From Rehmannia glutinosa (Eukaryota; Streptophyta; Magnoliopsida; Lamiales; Orobanchaceae): DNA of 64,000 nt. Under the pieces are notes generated by a model. That model was not told the origin of the DNA, did no database searches, and saw only the letters and a list, made by a program, of their open reading frames with translations. The position numbers and the translations under genes are program-made. Below are positions 25,526 through 36,848 of this stretch, one piece after another. The stretch's first letter is position 1. Each line of letters begins with the position of its first letter. The stretch is taken from the NCBI GenBank assembly GCA_016081115.2, contig CM071925.1:12690441-12754440 (forward strand), read 5' to 3'.

Positions 25526-28500
25526 ATGGCACCTACTCATGATTTCGTCAAGCTAGGAAAGCAAATCCACACTGGGTCTACTGTGGATTTCTACGGCATG
25601 CTTAAACAGGATGCGACAACACTCTCGTGAAGAAGATTCTTGAGAAGCGAAAAATGCGGATTAAAACCATTTTTGACGATGGAGTTCCCAATGACCTACG
25701 TGGAAGAGGTCGCGCGATTCTCGTGAACACCGGGTTCACGATGAGGGCATCAAGTCCTCTGTTCATGGAAAAGAGTTCACCATTACGCCAGGATCCGCGA
25801 ACATCGCTTGTTGCCGTGGAAGGAGTGCCGGAGATTTATGAAGTCGATGTTGACCTGGCCGTTGCTTGGAAGGAGATAGCCAAGTTCGACGTCGCTGCGA
25901 AAGTGGTCTATACAACTAATAAGAAGTCATGTGAAAGAAAGACTACCACAAATTCTTTGGACATTGTTGCCAAATGCATAGACATCAAATTTGGAAGCTT
26001 TGACCATTGTCAAAAGCTAAGGCGATCGTAATGGCCGCGATCATTGAAGAAAAGAAACTGGCCGAGTTTTGTATACGACTACGCGAGAATGTTGGAAATA
26101 AATCCTTCAAGGAGGATGGTACATTTGGAGGTTCCTCGGGATACGGCCTGGTGATTGGCCGGATGATGGAAATAAAAAGAGTCCCTCTTCGACATGGAAA
26201 GGCGTTCCATGTAAGCAAGAAGATGTTCGGCCAAACCTCTCCTACAAGACAAGAGAGCTTACGCTAAAAGAGTCGTCACAGTGAGGGGGAATCGGATGAC
26301 CCGGATGATACAACCGTCTCCTCCTCCTAAGAAGATCACGCCCCCGCAACAAAGAAAAAGAAATCGCACTGCTCGCCCGCAACCGAGTCACCGCCCCTCG
26401 TGTGTCTCCCGCCCTGCGAGCCGCATGGAGAAGAAGAACCGTTAATCCCTTCTCCGGTGATCAAGAAGAATAGATCGCCACAACAAGGAAGGCAAAGCAT
26501 TGCCTCTAAGACAATCGCAAGACACTTACCTTCAACGAACCGGAGGAAGTGGAACCAGATGTTCCTCTGGTGAAAACAAAAAGAAGAAGAAGAATTTCAA
26601 GCTCTCCGAGCTTGAGAAGACAACCCCCGCCACTCACCGAAAAGATAACCGAGATTCTTTGGAGAAGTAGAGTCTCCGTTATTGATGAAACGGCCAAGTC
26701 TGCTGAGGCCGATCAGTAGAGGCAACTCGAAGACCCAGTTGTAGACAAAATAGCTGAGGAACAAGGAATGGCTGAGACAACCGAATCACCTATTGACAAG
26801 GTTGTGTCTCTCGCCTCAGAATGAGGCTACCGAGGATGTCGGCGGCGAAGTATGCTACCCTTAATCCCCGGAAACAAGGGCGGCAAAGAGAATGATGAAG
26901 ACGATGTAATCATGTACTCTCCATTGTATCCGGACATCCAAAATCGTCTGCGAGAGTGGAGAAAATGAAAAGTCGAGCCTATCCAGTGCGGTTTGAAAGA
27001 CCAGAGTTCATTCTTTGAAGAAAAATAACTCTTCGGTTTCTTGAGGTTGACAGTCTTTGCAAGCCCTTGACGAGGATAATTGTATCAATATACTGCAGAT
27101 TCGGAAAAGAAAACGAACGGGCTAGAGCAGCTGAGGACGCAGAAGCACGTGAGAAGGCCAACATCTGCCCTCTCACTAGCACCACCGATCATACACATCC
27201 TCACCTTGACGTCTGTCGAGGCGGTGATGAGGATCTCGGACCCTACTTTGCCCGCGACGAAGAGTTGCAACGCAACAAGCGGTCTGAAGAATCCGAATCC
27301 TACACGAGCGAAGGATGATGGAGGGACCAGGGAGTCCTCCAAATCACGGTGGAGATTGATCCTATGGGAGTGGTGCGGCATATTACCACTGTTGTCGCTG
27401 CCACCACTTCCCCAACTCATTCGGAGGAAGGTGTTAAGGGAACTGGCGATGAAACTGGGATTGTGGGGACCCCAGTCGAGCCAACCCCTAATGAAGGTGT
27501 CTTACCACCTGCCCCAACGGCTGAATACTCAAAGGAAACAGTATGGGAGTCCGAGACGAGTGACCCCATTCTAAGTCACTCACCGGGTGTGCCACCGAGG
27601 GGAACTCCTCTATTGTAGCAAGGTCGGAGGATCTTTGCGGTGACTCCACAACGAATCTCGGAGGCGAAGTGGAGAAGGAACAACAATCGAATACACAACA
27701 AGTTGCCATTGACGAGGCTCGATACGCTTATGATCGTTTTGAAAGTGCCAATCGCTCTGCGAGCCAATGACGCCTGCGATGCGGTTGAGGCACATGAAGG
27801 AGCGCCCGGGAGTTAACACTGGGCAATGAAAGTGCAATCCATGGAGTTGAGACTCCGGTGGATGCCACCTCGAGAAGACCCCAAGACAAACACCGTCCGA
27901 AGGGAATGTCCAGCCTCGCCTGCTTGAGACTGCGAGGAGGTAATGAAGGCCAACGGGAGGTTGAGACCTCCGGGGTAAAGAAACCGCACGAACATCCCTC
28001 CCGCTATCATTGACCCATCCGAAAAGGAGATAAGTGCTCTTCACGATTCCCAGGATAATCCCGATGTAACCTTTCGGGATCCGAAGGTGAAGATGAAGCT
28101 GAGTCATCCCCTATTGCCGATCCAAAAGACTCAGCCGCGGATGTTCTTCCAACCACGAGCAAGTCTGACCTTAAGACTACTCGCCAAACAATTAACTTTG
28201 ATGATGAGCAACCCATGGAAATCTCATCATCGTCCAATGACGCTCGATATGGCCGAGGACCGGTCAACTCATGTGGAAAACCAACAGACCGAAGAAGCTA
28301 TGAAGACAAATGAGGCTCGGCAAGTCGGGTCAACTTCACAACAGACCACGCAACCAAACAGTCAATCGCGCAGCTTCCCAAGCCGCAACAGATCGACTCC
28401 ACCGGGACCTTCACGAGCACAAGTTGTCATTGAGCAGATTCCCGTTGCCCGTGATGATCCTTTTGTAGAATCATTTCCCTTCTCTCTGGGGGTACCTGGC

Positions 28501-29578
28501 CTCCCTGAAGAATCAGCTAGAGATCGAGAACGCTTCCATAAACCTGATCCTGTTATTCCAACAGATACCATCATTATAGCAGACTTTGACTTTGACGCTG
28601 CTTGGCCGCCAGCTGAGACAGAAGTGACAACTGAGGTTTGGGAAGTTTTCAAAGCCATATTTGCATAGATTGAAAAGATAGAGAGGCACCAGGCCTCACT
28701 GGACATGAGGCTGGATAACAGAGACGCAAACCTTACTACCGATCTGTGAGGCATAATTGTTAGGATCCGGGAATGGTGGCAACAACAGCAGACAATGCGC
28801 GTGGAATAAGCTCGATATTTCTGGACATTGTTCAACAAATTGCTAGTCTGGCGGGCTGAGAATGTTGATGCAAAGACAAGAATGCAAGAGCACATCGAAC
28901 GAATGCATGAATCTCACACCACAAAGATACAATTGTTGCGTGAATATAATAAGAAAGAGCTCATGCGCGTAGAGGAGAACATGGATCGAAAGTTCAGCCT
29001 CCTCATGGCCGAGATGAAGTTGGTAACAATCAATCCAACGCCACCCGCTCCGACTGCAGCAAAGATACTCCGCAGCTGACTCAAAGCATAACTCAGCTAT
29101 TAGTCGCCCGGACTTCATGATTGCTAGCTTGTTTCGAGGGGTTCCTCTCTCCTTTGATGATGCCAAAAAGGGGGAAGAGGAATACCTAAAAGCGTTGAAG
29201 GGATCCTCGGGGCGAAAAGGAGGACGAATCGCTGTGAAGGGAAAGACAATCGAGGAAGTGAGAAGAGAGAAAAAGGAAAATCTGAGGGGGAAGGCTCGAA
29301 AGATGTGACCTTGATGATTGCTAAAACCCCCAACAAGGTTTTGTCACACCGATATCATCAAAAACTCCCGATGACTCGCCACTCCAACACTCGCAATACC
29401 CATGGGCCGAAAAGAGAAAGACATTTGAAGCAGGGATGAAGGAAGTGGAAGGAAAGATGGATGCCAGAGTTATGAACATTCTGAAACAACATGGAGGCAT
29501 TCCAACAGACAGAGAAGGAGATGAAGTGTTGATGTCCACCCCTTCATGTATTTTACTATGTAAATACATTTTTATGTA
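25526..29578 (+). pseudogene. Envelope-like region of the SIRE-like element, disrupted
   Basis: Begins with an ATG giving APTHDFVKLGKQIH, then a long chain of shifted open frames rich in Glu, Pro, Thr and Ser. Near 28830-29070 lies a helical, charged segment that could form a coiled coil. Its place between pol and the 3' LTR is where SIRE-lineage elements hold their envelope-like ORF. No signal peptide or membrane segment can be confirmed given the frame breaks. Whether any such protein works as an envelope is not established. Confidence 0.6.
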
Positions 29579-29816
29579 AGTCTTCTGTACATCGAATAAA
29601 ATCGTACAATTTCTATACTTGTGTAGATATAGAACAACATAGTTACTCTAAGTTCTATTTAAGCTCTGATACATTTTGTAAACAGCTATGTAAAGAACAA
29701 GAATGTTATGATCAATAAAAGATTGATTCTAAGCATACATTCTGTGATTCTACATTTGTCTGTACGTATCTTTGCTATTTATTTATTGTATGAATGTTTT
29801 AAGTTTTGGCATCATC

Positions 29817-29830
29817 AAAAAGGGGGAAAT
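29817..29830 (+). other. Polypurine tract of the SIRE-like element
   Basis: AAAAAGGGGGAAAT directly before the TG of the 3' LTR. This is the expected position and composition for the plus-strand primer. Confidence 0.85.
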
Positions 29831-31384
29831 TGTTGGGAAATTAATTTTTAGATTTTGATGAATGCCATGTAAAACTTAGAATAGAAAGTTGGCACCCCAT
29901 TTTTCTGTTGTAAATTGCATTGTAATAGATAGGTGGTCGAAATTTGAGTCAAGTCGGTATGCCTCGAACATGCAAGAAGACAACCGGAGATTAGAAGGAA
30001 GACTTGCCGCAAGGCAATGAGTGTGGCAAAGAAGAAGATAGGAACTCGATCAAGGTGCAATGAGATACAATCGAGTGAAGTATCAGTCAAGACAACTCAA
30101 GACAACCAAGTCTCTAGTTGAAGTGACAGAAGAGTCATCCAATGATTGGAAGCTGACTCGAAGTCAACTGGGGAAGTTAAGAAAATGCAGTCAAGTCGAG
30201 ATAATTGAAAGAGATCCGTTGCACAAAAGTCAAGAGAATTACTTAAACAAGTAATACCTCCATACCTTTCTTGAAGTACTCGGTCCCTTAAGCGTGCAAA
30301 AGGAATAAATCAATGGAAAGCATCAACCTGTGTCGAACTCAAAAGTCAAGAATCATTCATACGAGGAAGTGGCAATTCAAGGATCGCAACAAGACAAGCC
30401 AACGACCACAAGTGTCTTTTGAAAATAAGCCTATCTCTTCAACGGGCAAATTTTTGAAAGATCACTATAAAAGGCTGAGAATCACTCGAGAGAAGGTTAA
30501 TCAACCACGAACATTCAAACTAACATTCGAATCAGTAACCAAAAATATTCTCAAGTCATTCAAGATCAATCCTCAAGCCACATTACGAAGGAAATCAATC
30601 CTACACTCACATGTGTAGGAAAGACAACTTCTATCGGTTGAAGAGGAAAATATTTGAAGAATTAAGGGGTCTACATTCCACGGAGGATTGTAGGAAGTTT
30701 CAAGGTCGAACCAGGTCTCGAGTTTTTGGAGGGCTTCGTGATCAAATCCAAGAAGCTTGAGCAAGTGGGTAGTAGCAAAGCGCAAATGCCTGTGAAGAAG
30801 CTCGAGTCGTCACGAGAAGCTGTTTGTGTGACCAAGCGTCTCCGGATCGAGTCCCAAAGGATCAAGTCACCGTGTGATCAAGACTTGTATCCGGATCGTA
30901 AACCACTTTGTATATCTTGATCAATACTTAGTGGATTTCTCCGAGAGTTGGAGAAGAGAGGAGTAGAAGAATTACCCCATCTTCGAACCTCTATAAAAAC
31001 TTATTGTGTCATTTACATTTCAACACTTTAATTTACGCATATTACTTTTATATCTCACGATTAATTTACTATCCAATTGATAATCAACCAAGTGCTAAAA
31101 CCTAGTATTAAAACAAACTTAACCAAATTCAAGGGTGTTAAGTCTTCCAATAAAAACATATCACGGTCGAGTTAAGTCTTTAGTCAAAAACAGTGAGTTA
31201 TTCTATCAACGGCTCGAGTCGTGTGAAGTGACTAACTCACGATTAACTAACTTAGTTTGTCTATCAAGGACTCAAAATTGTGAAGTATTAACTCGAACAT
31301 TTTAAAAGGACTAAATCGAAAAGTTGGTAAGGTTTATTCAACCCCCCTTCTAAACCTTACACTCACACCCCCTTGGGACCTACA
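29831..31384 (+). repeat. 3' LTR of the SIRE-like element
   Basis: Same TG start and CA end as the 5' LTR. It is about 46 bp longer because of several short insertions clustered at CG-containing words. Confidence 0.9.
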
Positions 31385-31389
31385 ATAAC
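31385..31389. repeat. Target-site duplication of the SIRE-like element, right copy
   Basis: ATAAC, identical to the five bases before the left LTR. Confidence 0.9.
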
Positions 31390-34300
31390 AAAGAAAATAA
31401 CCGGCTTATTCCAACAAGGAATATCCTCTAAGAAGTTTCTAAGCCATTCTGCTTCTTATCCAGCTTTATCTAAAGCAATGAACTCGGATTCCATAGTGGA
31501 TCGAGCTATGCACGTCTGCTTAGAAGACTTCTACGACACCGCTCATCCACCTATTGTGAAAACATATCCACTCGTGGACTTGGAGTCTTTTGTGTCTGAT
31601 ATCCAATTGGCATCACAATATCCTTCTAATACTGTTGGATATCTTGTATAAAGTATTCCATAGTTAATGGTATACTTTAAATATCTAAGTATCCTTGTCA
31701 CGACTTTCCAAAGATCCATACTTGGGTTACTTGTGAACCTACTTAGTTTACTCACTGAATGTGCAATGTCTGGACGTGTACAATTCGTTAAATACATCAG
31801 ACTGCCAATTACCCTTGCATATTCCAGCTGAGAAACTGGTTCGCCTCTATTCTTGGCCAAGTGTAGACTTAGATCTACATGTGTCTTAGCCGAAGAACTA
31901 TCAAAAGCATTAAACCTTCTAAGTATGCTTTCGACATAATGGGATTGTGACAAGACAATTCCATCTGAAGTTCTAGAGATTTTAATCCCTAAAATAACAT
32001 CAGATAATCCCATATCCTTCATGTCAAAGTTCTTCTTTAACAATTTCTTAGTCTTCATGATTAAATCATGACTACTTCCCATAATCAACATATCATCTAC
32101 ATAAAGGCATACTATGACGTAATCATTTGTAGTACCTTTAATGTAGACACACTTGTCACATTTATTGATCTTGAAACCGTTTAACTTTATAATCGAGTCA
32201 AACTTTTCATGCCATTGCTTAGGTGCTTGTTTTAGTCCATAAAGTGACTTAACAAGTTTACACACCTTTCGCTCTTGACTGGGTGCAACATACCCCTCGG
32301 GTTGTTCCATATAGATTTCCTCTTCAAGCTTACCATTCAAGAAGGCAGTTTTAATGTCCATTTGATGTATCTTAAGGTTATGTAAAGCTGCAATAGCAAT
32401 GAGAACACGAATGGACGTAATCCTCGTAACAGGAGAATATGTATCAAAAAAGTCATATCCCTCATTTTGTCTAAACCCTTTAGCTACCAAGCGAGCTTTA
32501 TACTTGTCAATAAATCCATCTGCTTTATACTTCCTTTTAAGGATCCACTTGCATCCCAAAGGTTTGTAACCCGGTGGGAGATCAACCAACTCCCAAGTGT
32601 GATTTTGCATGATGGAATCTATCTCATTATTGATAGCTTCTTTCTGAGAGAGAGCTTCGGACTGACAATGCTTCTTGAATAGTTAAGTTCGTTTTCTAAC
32701 ATATAAGTTAGAAAATCAGGACCAAAAGACTTAGCTACTTTTGTCCTTTTACTGCGTCTTGGTTCCTCTTCATCATCACTTGAGGTAACCTTGTAGTTTC
32801 AGATGTTCGTTTACTGGAACTTTCTTCTTTCCGTTCTTTGTTCGGAAAGATATTCTCAAAGAATACAACAATCCTTGATTCAATGATCATACCCTCATTT
32901 ATATCGGGAATTACTGACTTGTGCACTAAAAAGCGATATGCACTACTATTGTTAGCATATCCAATGACAAAGACAATCGATCGTCTTCTGACCGATTCTA
33001 ACTTGTTTCGGCTTAGGTACTTCGACTTTAGCCAAACACCCCCACACTTTGAGGTATTTATATGACGGTTTACATCCCTTCCATAACTCATATGGAGTTT
33101 CATACCTTTGTGTGGGATCTTATTAAGAATACAGTTTGCAGAAAGTATGGCTTCCCCCCACAAGTTTTGGGGTAAGCCAGAACTTAGCAACATCGCATTC
33201 ATCATCTCCTTAAGAGTACGATTATTGTGTTCTGCAACTCCATTTGATTGAGGTGAGTAAGAAGCCGTCGTTTGATGAATTAAACCCACTTCTGAGCATA
33301 ATTCTTCAAATGGAGCAACATACTCTCCGGCTCTATCACTTCGAATCATCTTAATTCTCAAATTAAGTTGATTTTCAACTTCATTCTTATAAGTTTTGAA
33401 AGCTACTAAAGCTTCATCTTTGCTTTTCAAAGATACACATAGCAATATCTTGTGCAATCGTCTATAAACGTTATGAAGTACTTTTTCCCACTTTGAGTTT
33501 GCGCAAGTTTTAAATCACACACATCTGTATGAATTAACTCGAGTGGTTTGGTACTTCTTGTTACAGAATGAAACGATGCTTTGGCCAACTTTGCTTCAAC
33601 ACAAATTTCGCATTTGTCTTGTGAATCGGTTTTAAATGTAGGTATTAATTCAGATTCACTAACCTTTTAATTGTGTTGAAATTTACGTGTCCTAATCTAT
33701 CATACCATAAATTAGAACAATCCAACAAGTAAACAGAAGTAATAGTTTTATTCTTCGCCTCTTGGCGGAAAACAGACATTACAGACATCTTAAAAAGGCC
33801 CTTATCAAGGTAACCCTTACAAAGAAACACACCATTATTGGTTATTACAAACTTGTCGGACTCAAACACTAGTCTAAACCCGGCCTTATTAGCAAAGGAC
33901 TAGAAATAAAATTCTTGTGGATGTCTGGGACATGCAGCACATCTACAAGCGTAAGCTTCTTTCCGGAAGTCATCCTGAGCACAACCTTGCCAAGCCCCAC
34001 GATGTTGGAAGTCGAAGAATTTCCCATGAAAAGCTTTCTTCCATTTATCGGAGTGTAGGAGGAGAACATCTCCTTGTCCACACAAATGTGACGAGTAGCC
34101 CCGGTATCTATCCACCACTCTCTTGGGTTATCCACCATATTGGCTTTAAACACAATGACAGTGAGATCGAGCTCCGACATATCAATTGGAACCGACTTGT
34201 CCTCCGTCACATTGGCTTGTTGGTTACCACCTTGATTGCCATTTTTCGAGTGTCGACAATCCTTAGCCATGTGGTTCGGTTTGCCACAGTTGTAGCAATT

Positions 34301-35039
34301 ACCCTTGAACTTTTTGGCCTTTTTCTTGTCTTTCCCGGAGTGCTTGCGTTTCTTACTAGTGCTTGATTAAGATTGGCTTTGGCCTCCATTCCAGACTTGC
34401 TGGATTTCACTTCTGATTCCCAGTTGTCTTATTCGATTCGAAGCCAAACAATCAGATCCTCAAGCCCCATCTCTTTTCGCTTGTGCTTGAGGTAATTTTT
34501 GAAATCCTTCCACAATGGCAGCAATTTCTCGATTATTGCAGCCACTTGAAAGGATTCATTCAACATCATCCCTTCCGACACTAAGTCGTGAAGTATGATT
34601 TGAATCTCTTGAACGTGGCTAATCACCGTCTTGGTGTCAACCATCTTGTACTCGAGAAATTTTCCGACAACAAATTTCTCTGTGTCGGCATCTTCCGTTT
34701 TGTACTTCTTCTCCAAAGAATCCCACAATTCCTTGGATGTCATGAACGTGCTATAGACGTTATAGAGGTTGTCGTCTAGCCCATTCAACACGTAGTTGCG
34801 ACACAGAAAATCACTGTTATGCCAAGCATCCACAATGATTTTCCGGTTATTGTCGATTTCTTCATCGTCAATGGCGGTAGGGGTGTCATCCGTCAGAAAA
34901 CGAGACAACACAAGGTGGTAAGGTAGAACAATATCTTTTGTTGCCAACGTTTGAAGTCAGCGCCGAAGAACTTAGTCGGCTTTTCGCCGTGAGCGGGAGC
35001 AGCAACCATTGGTGTGAACAAGATTGATGTAAATGCCAT
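31390..35039 (-). pseudogene. Copia B gag-pol polyprotein (main part), disrupted
   Basis: Read on the minus strand from an ATG at 35039 (MAFTSILFTPMVAAPAHGE). Gag has a zinc knuckle CYNCGKPNHMAKDC. The protease has WWIDTGATRHIC (Thr in place of the usual Ser after the catalytic Asp). The integrase core has IRSDRAGEY and SPQSNGVAEHNN. The reverse transcriptase (32610-31543) is one long open frame with DIKTAFLNGKLEEEIYMEQP and the catalytic YVDDM. RNase H starts (MEAEFIAL-like) and is cut by the SIRE-like insertion. Frame breaks near 34950, 34270, 33870 and 32730 prevent a full product. Confidence 0.88.
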
Positions 35040-35074
35040 CGTCTTCAACAGAAACAGATATTTCGTCTTGCGAT

Positions 35075-36246
35075 TGTTAGGAAAAGTGTATCGAAAGGTT
35101 TCTGTTTCGGAAAATGGCTAGTATATTGAATGTTTAGGCTTAGTCGAGGCCTGAACTAAATTCAGTCTCCGCAAGACGAAATACGCCTCGTATACAAAGT
35201 GTTTATGGTTTCGGCGTTCGTCTCTAATACAACAACTTTACAGTTCCAATTTAGCAGCACTTGCAAAAACCGGAATCACAGCGAACAAATAGTGTTTCTG
35301 ACTTTCAAGCTAAGAAGGAGGAAATGAGTCAATATGCAGAATGCAATGACTGATTTTTTAGTTTCTGATTATTTTCGTATATCCATTCAATCAGCAGGGG
35401 TCGAATAATATAGGTCTCAGGTGCCTCGTATGGAAAAATCACGTCTTTTGGCTCGAAAAGAGACATTTTGCACTGAACAAACACATTTGTTCATCGACGC
35501 ACGACCTAGTGCACAACCCGTGCGCCTGCCCGTGCGTGGATGCGCGAAGGAACGGCCTGACGAATGACCCGACGCACGGGCCGTGCGCCATCCCATGCTC
35601 GGATGCGACCCAAACCGACTGACGCACGGGCCGTGCGTCCACCCGTGCGTGGGTGCAAACACTCCCAGGTTGAAAATCGTTTAATTAATTACAAAAATTA
35701 ATTAAACATTTATTTTTTAAAATTTTTTGGTCCAAAAAGAATAGAGACTTGAAGCCCAAGCCCAAACCCAAGCCCAGGCCTAAGCCCATGGCCCATGGCC
35801 CGAACACGGGCCGAGTTGAGCCGAGCCGGTCGGCGGGCGGGCGGTGGCGGTGCGCTCGCGCTTGTGTATTTTGAACCAAACCCACAAGCATGTAGGTCCT
35901 CACCCCTTTAAAAACTTATGTGCCCCCAAGGGCCCAAACTCATAAGTCCAACTTGGGATAAATATAGTGTGCAAACTTTGCCTCTTTATCCTATGTGGGA
36001 TGGAGCATTTCTCATTCCCCACATTTTCCATTTTCCATACCATTTTCTTGTTTTAATTGGCTAACTTCTAGCATTAATTTTTCATTCACCCGGAATTGGT
36101 TATGAGAAAATTCCAAATAATATTCTCATCTACTCTCTTAGTAGAATTTTTACAAATAATTTAATTCCATTTTTCACTAATGGAAACTACCTAATTATTT
36201 GGTCAAAATCGGGTCAACACCCATTTTACCAAACACAATTCCAACA
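35075..36246 (-). repeat. 5' LTR of copia B
   Basis: Partner of 15896-17061. On the coding strand it runs from TGTTGGAATTGTG to CTTTTCCTAACA. It has the same GC-rich CGCACG/CCCGTGC block (35500-35655) and CCCAAG repeats. The gag ATG lies only about 36 bases inside, and no TGG-starting primer-binding site is visible in that gap. Confidence 0.9.
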
Positions 36247-36251
36247 TGCAC
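36247..36251. repeat. Target-site duplication of copia B, right copy
   Basis: TGCAC, as at 15891-15895. It falls within the 3' LTR of copia A. Confidence 0.88.
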
Positions 36252-36280
36252 GTGTTTCTTGATGTCTCATTTATATTACA
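36252..36280 (-). repeat. 3' LTR of copia A, second part
   Basis: GTTTCTTGATGTCTCATTTA and the following bases match the outer end of the 41818-42405 LTR, where GTTTCTTGATGTCTCATTATA occurs. This restores the split LTR and shows B inserted within it. Confidence 0.75.
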
Positions 36281-36848
36281 AGCTATATATATATATATTA
36301 ATATTCCCCCACTTAGTTTGTAATATAATTTGAAACTGACGCTCATGGATATCATGCACAAGAAAAGTAACTTTCATCTTAAACTTTTCTTTTGTATAAA
36401 TAATATACAAATCTAAATTAAGTAATTGGTGGCTAGGTTGCTTAAACCAACACTCAAAGTAGATTAGAAATATTTCACACATGAACCATAAATTGTATTC
36501 TTTTACTCACAAATACTTTTAGCACTATTAATGGCCATGTGCTCATCCTAGTTCATAATCATGTATAAAAGATCACCCAAAACTTTTGCTAGAAGCAACA
36601 CCACTTCTTATGATCATATAGGTGGAAGTTACTTCAAGTTTTATTTAATTGAACTTAAATAAAACACTATGAAATAATTCCATTACGAATTAACTTTCAA
36701 CCTGCTCACTTAAGAGTAATAAAATATGCACCTTACACTTGGAATAATATACACTTACTTAGGTGCTCACAATCACTTAGCAACTTATTTTTACCCTTTA
36801 AATCTTTCAGTCTAGGGATAGTACTAGAAGAAGGTTGGGTTACCATCA
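36281..36848 (-). other. 3' untranslated internal region of copia A
   Basis: Contains a (TA)n tract beside the LTR and a polypurine run (GTGGGGGAA on the minus strand) about 20 bases from the LTR edge. No coding frame was seen. Confidence 0.55.

Larger units (their letters stand above)
17848..31384 (+). mobile_element. SIRE-like Ty1/copia retrotransposon with envelope-like region, nested in copia B
   Basis: A 13.5-kb plus-strand element with two LTRs of about 1.5 kb, a TGGTATCGAGAGC primer-binding site after the 5' LTR, and an A/G polypurine tract before the 3' LTR. It has gag and pol remains, then a further 4-kb region between pol and the 3' LTR. That layout and size fit the SIRE/Maximus lineage, known for an envelope-like gene of unproven function. 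The flanking 5-bp ATAAC is perfect. It is the youngest level of the nest, yet its frames are heavily broken. Confidence 0.92.
15896..36246 (-). mobile_element. Ty1/copia retrotransposon (element B), nested in the LTR of A
   Basis: Two LTRs of about 1.17 kb (15896-17061 and 35075-36246) bound the element. On its coding strand they start TGTTGGAATTGTG and end CTTTTCCTAACA. A 5-bp duplication TGCAC flanks it. Without the SIRE-like insertion it is about 6.8 kb, a normal copia length. It encodes gag-protease-integrase-RT-RNase H on the minus strand, with a few frame breaks. It is younger than A, which it interrupts, and older than the SIRE-like element that interrupts it. Confidence 0.92.

Noticed and set aside
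25627..26031. 134-residue open frame as a host gene
   Set aside because: It lies in the envelope-like region of the SIRE-like element, continuing from the ATG at 25526 after a frame break.
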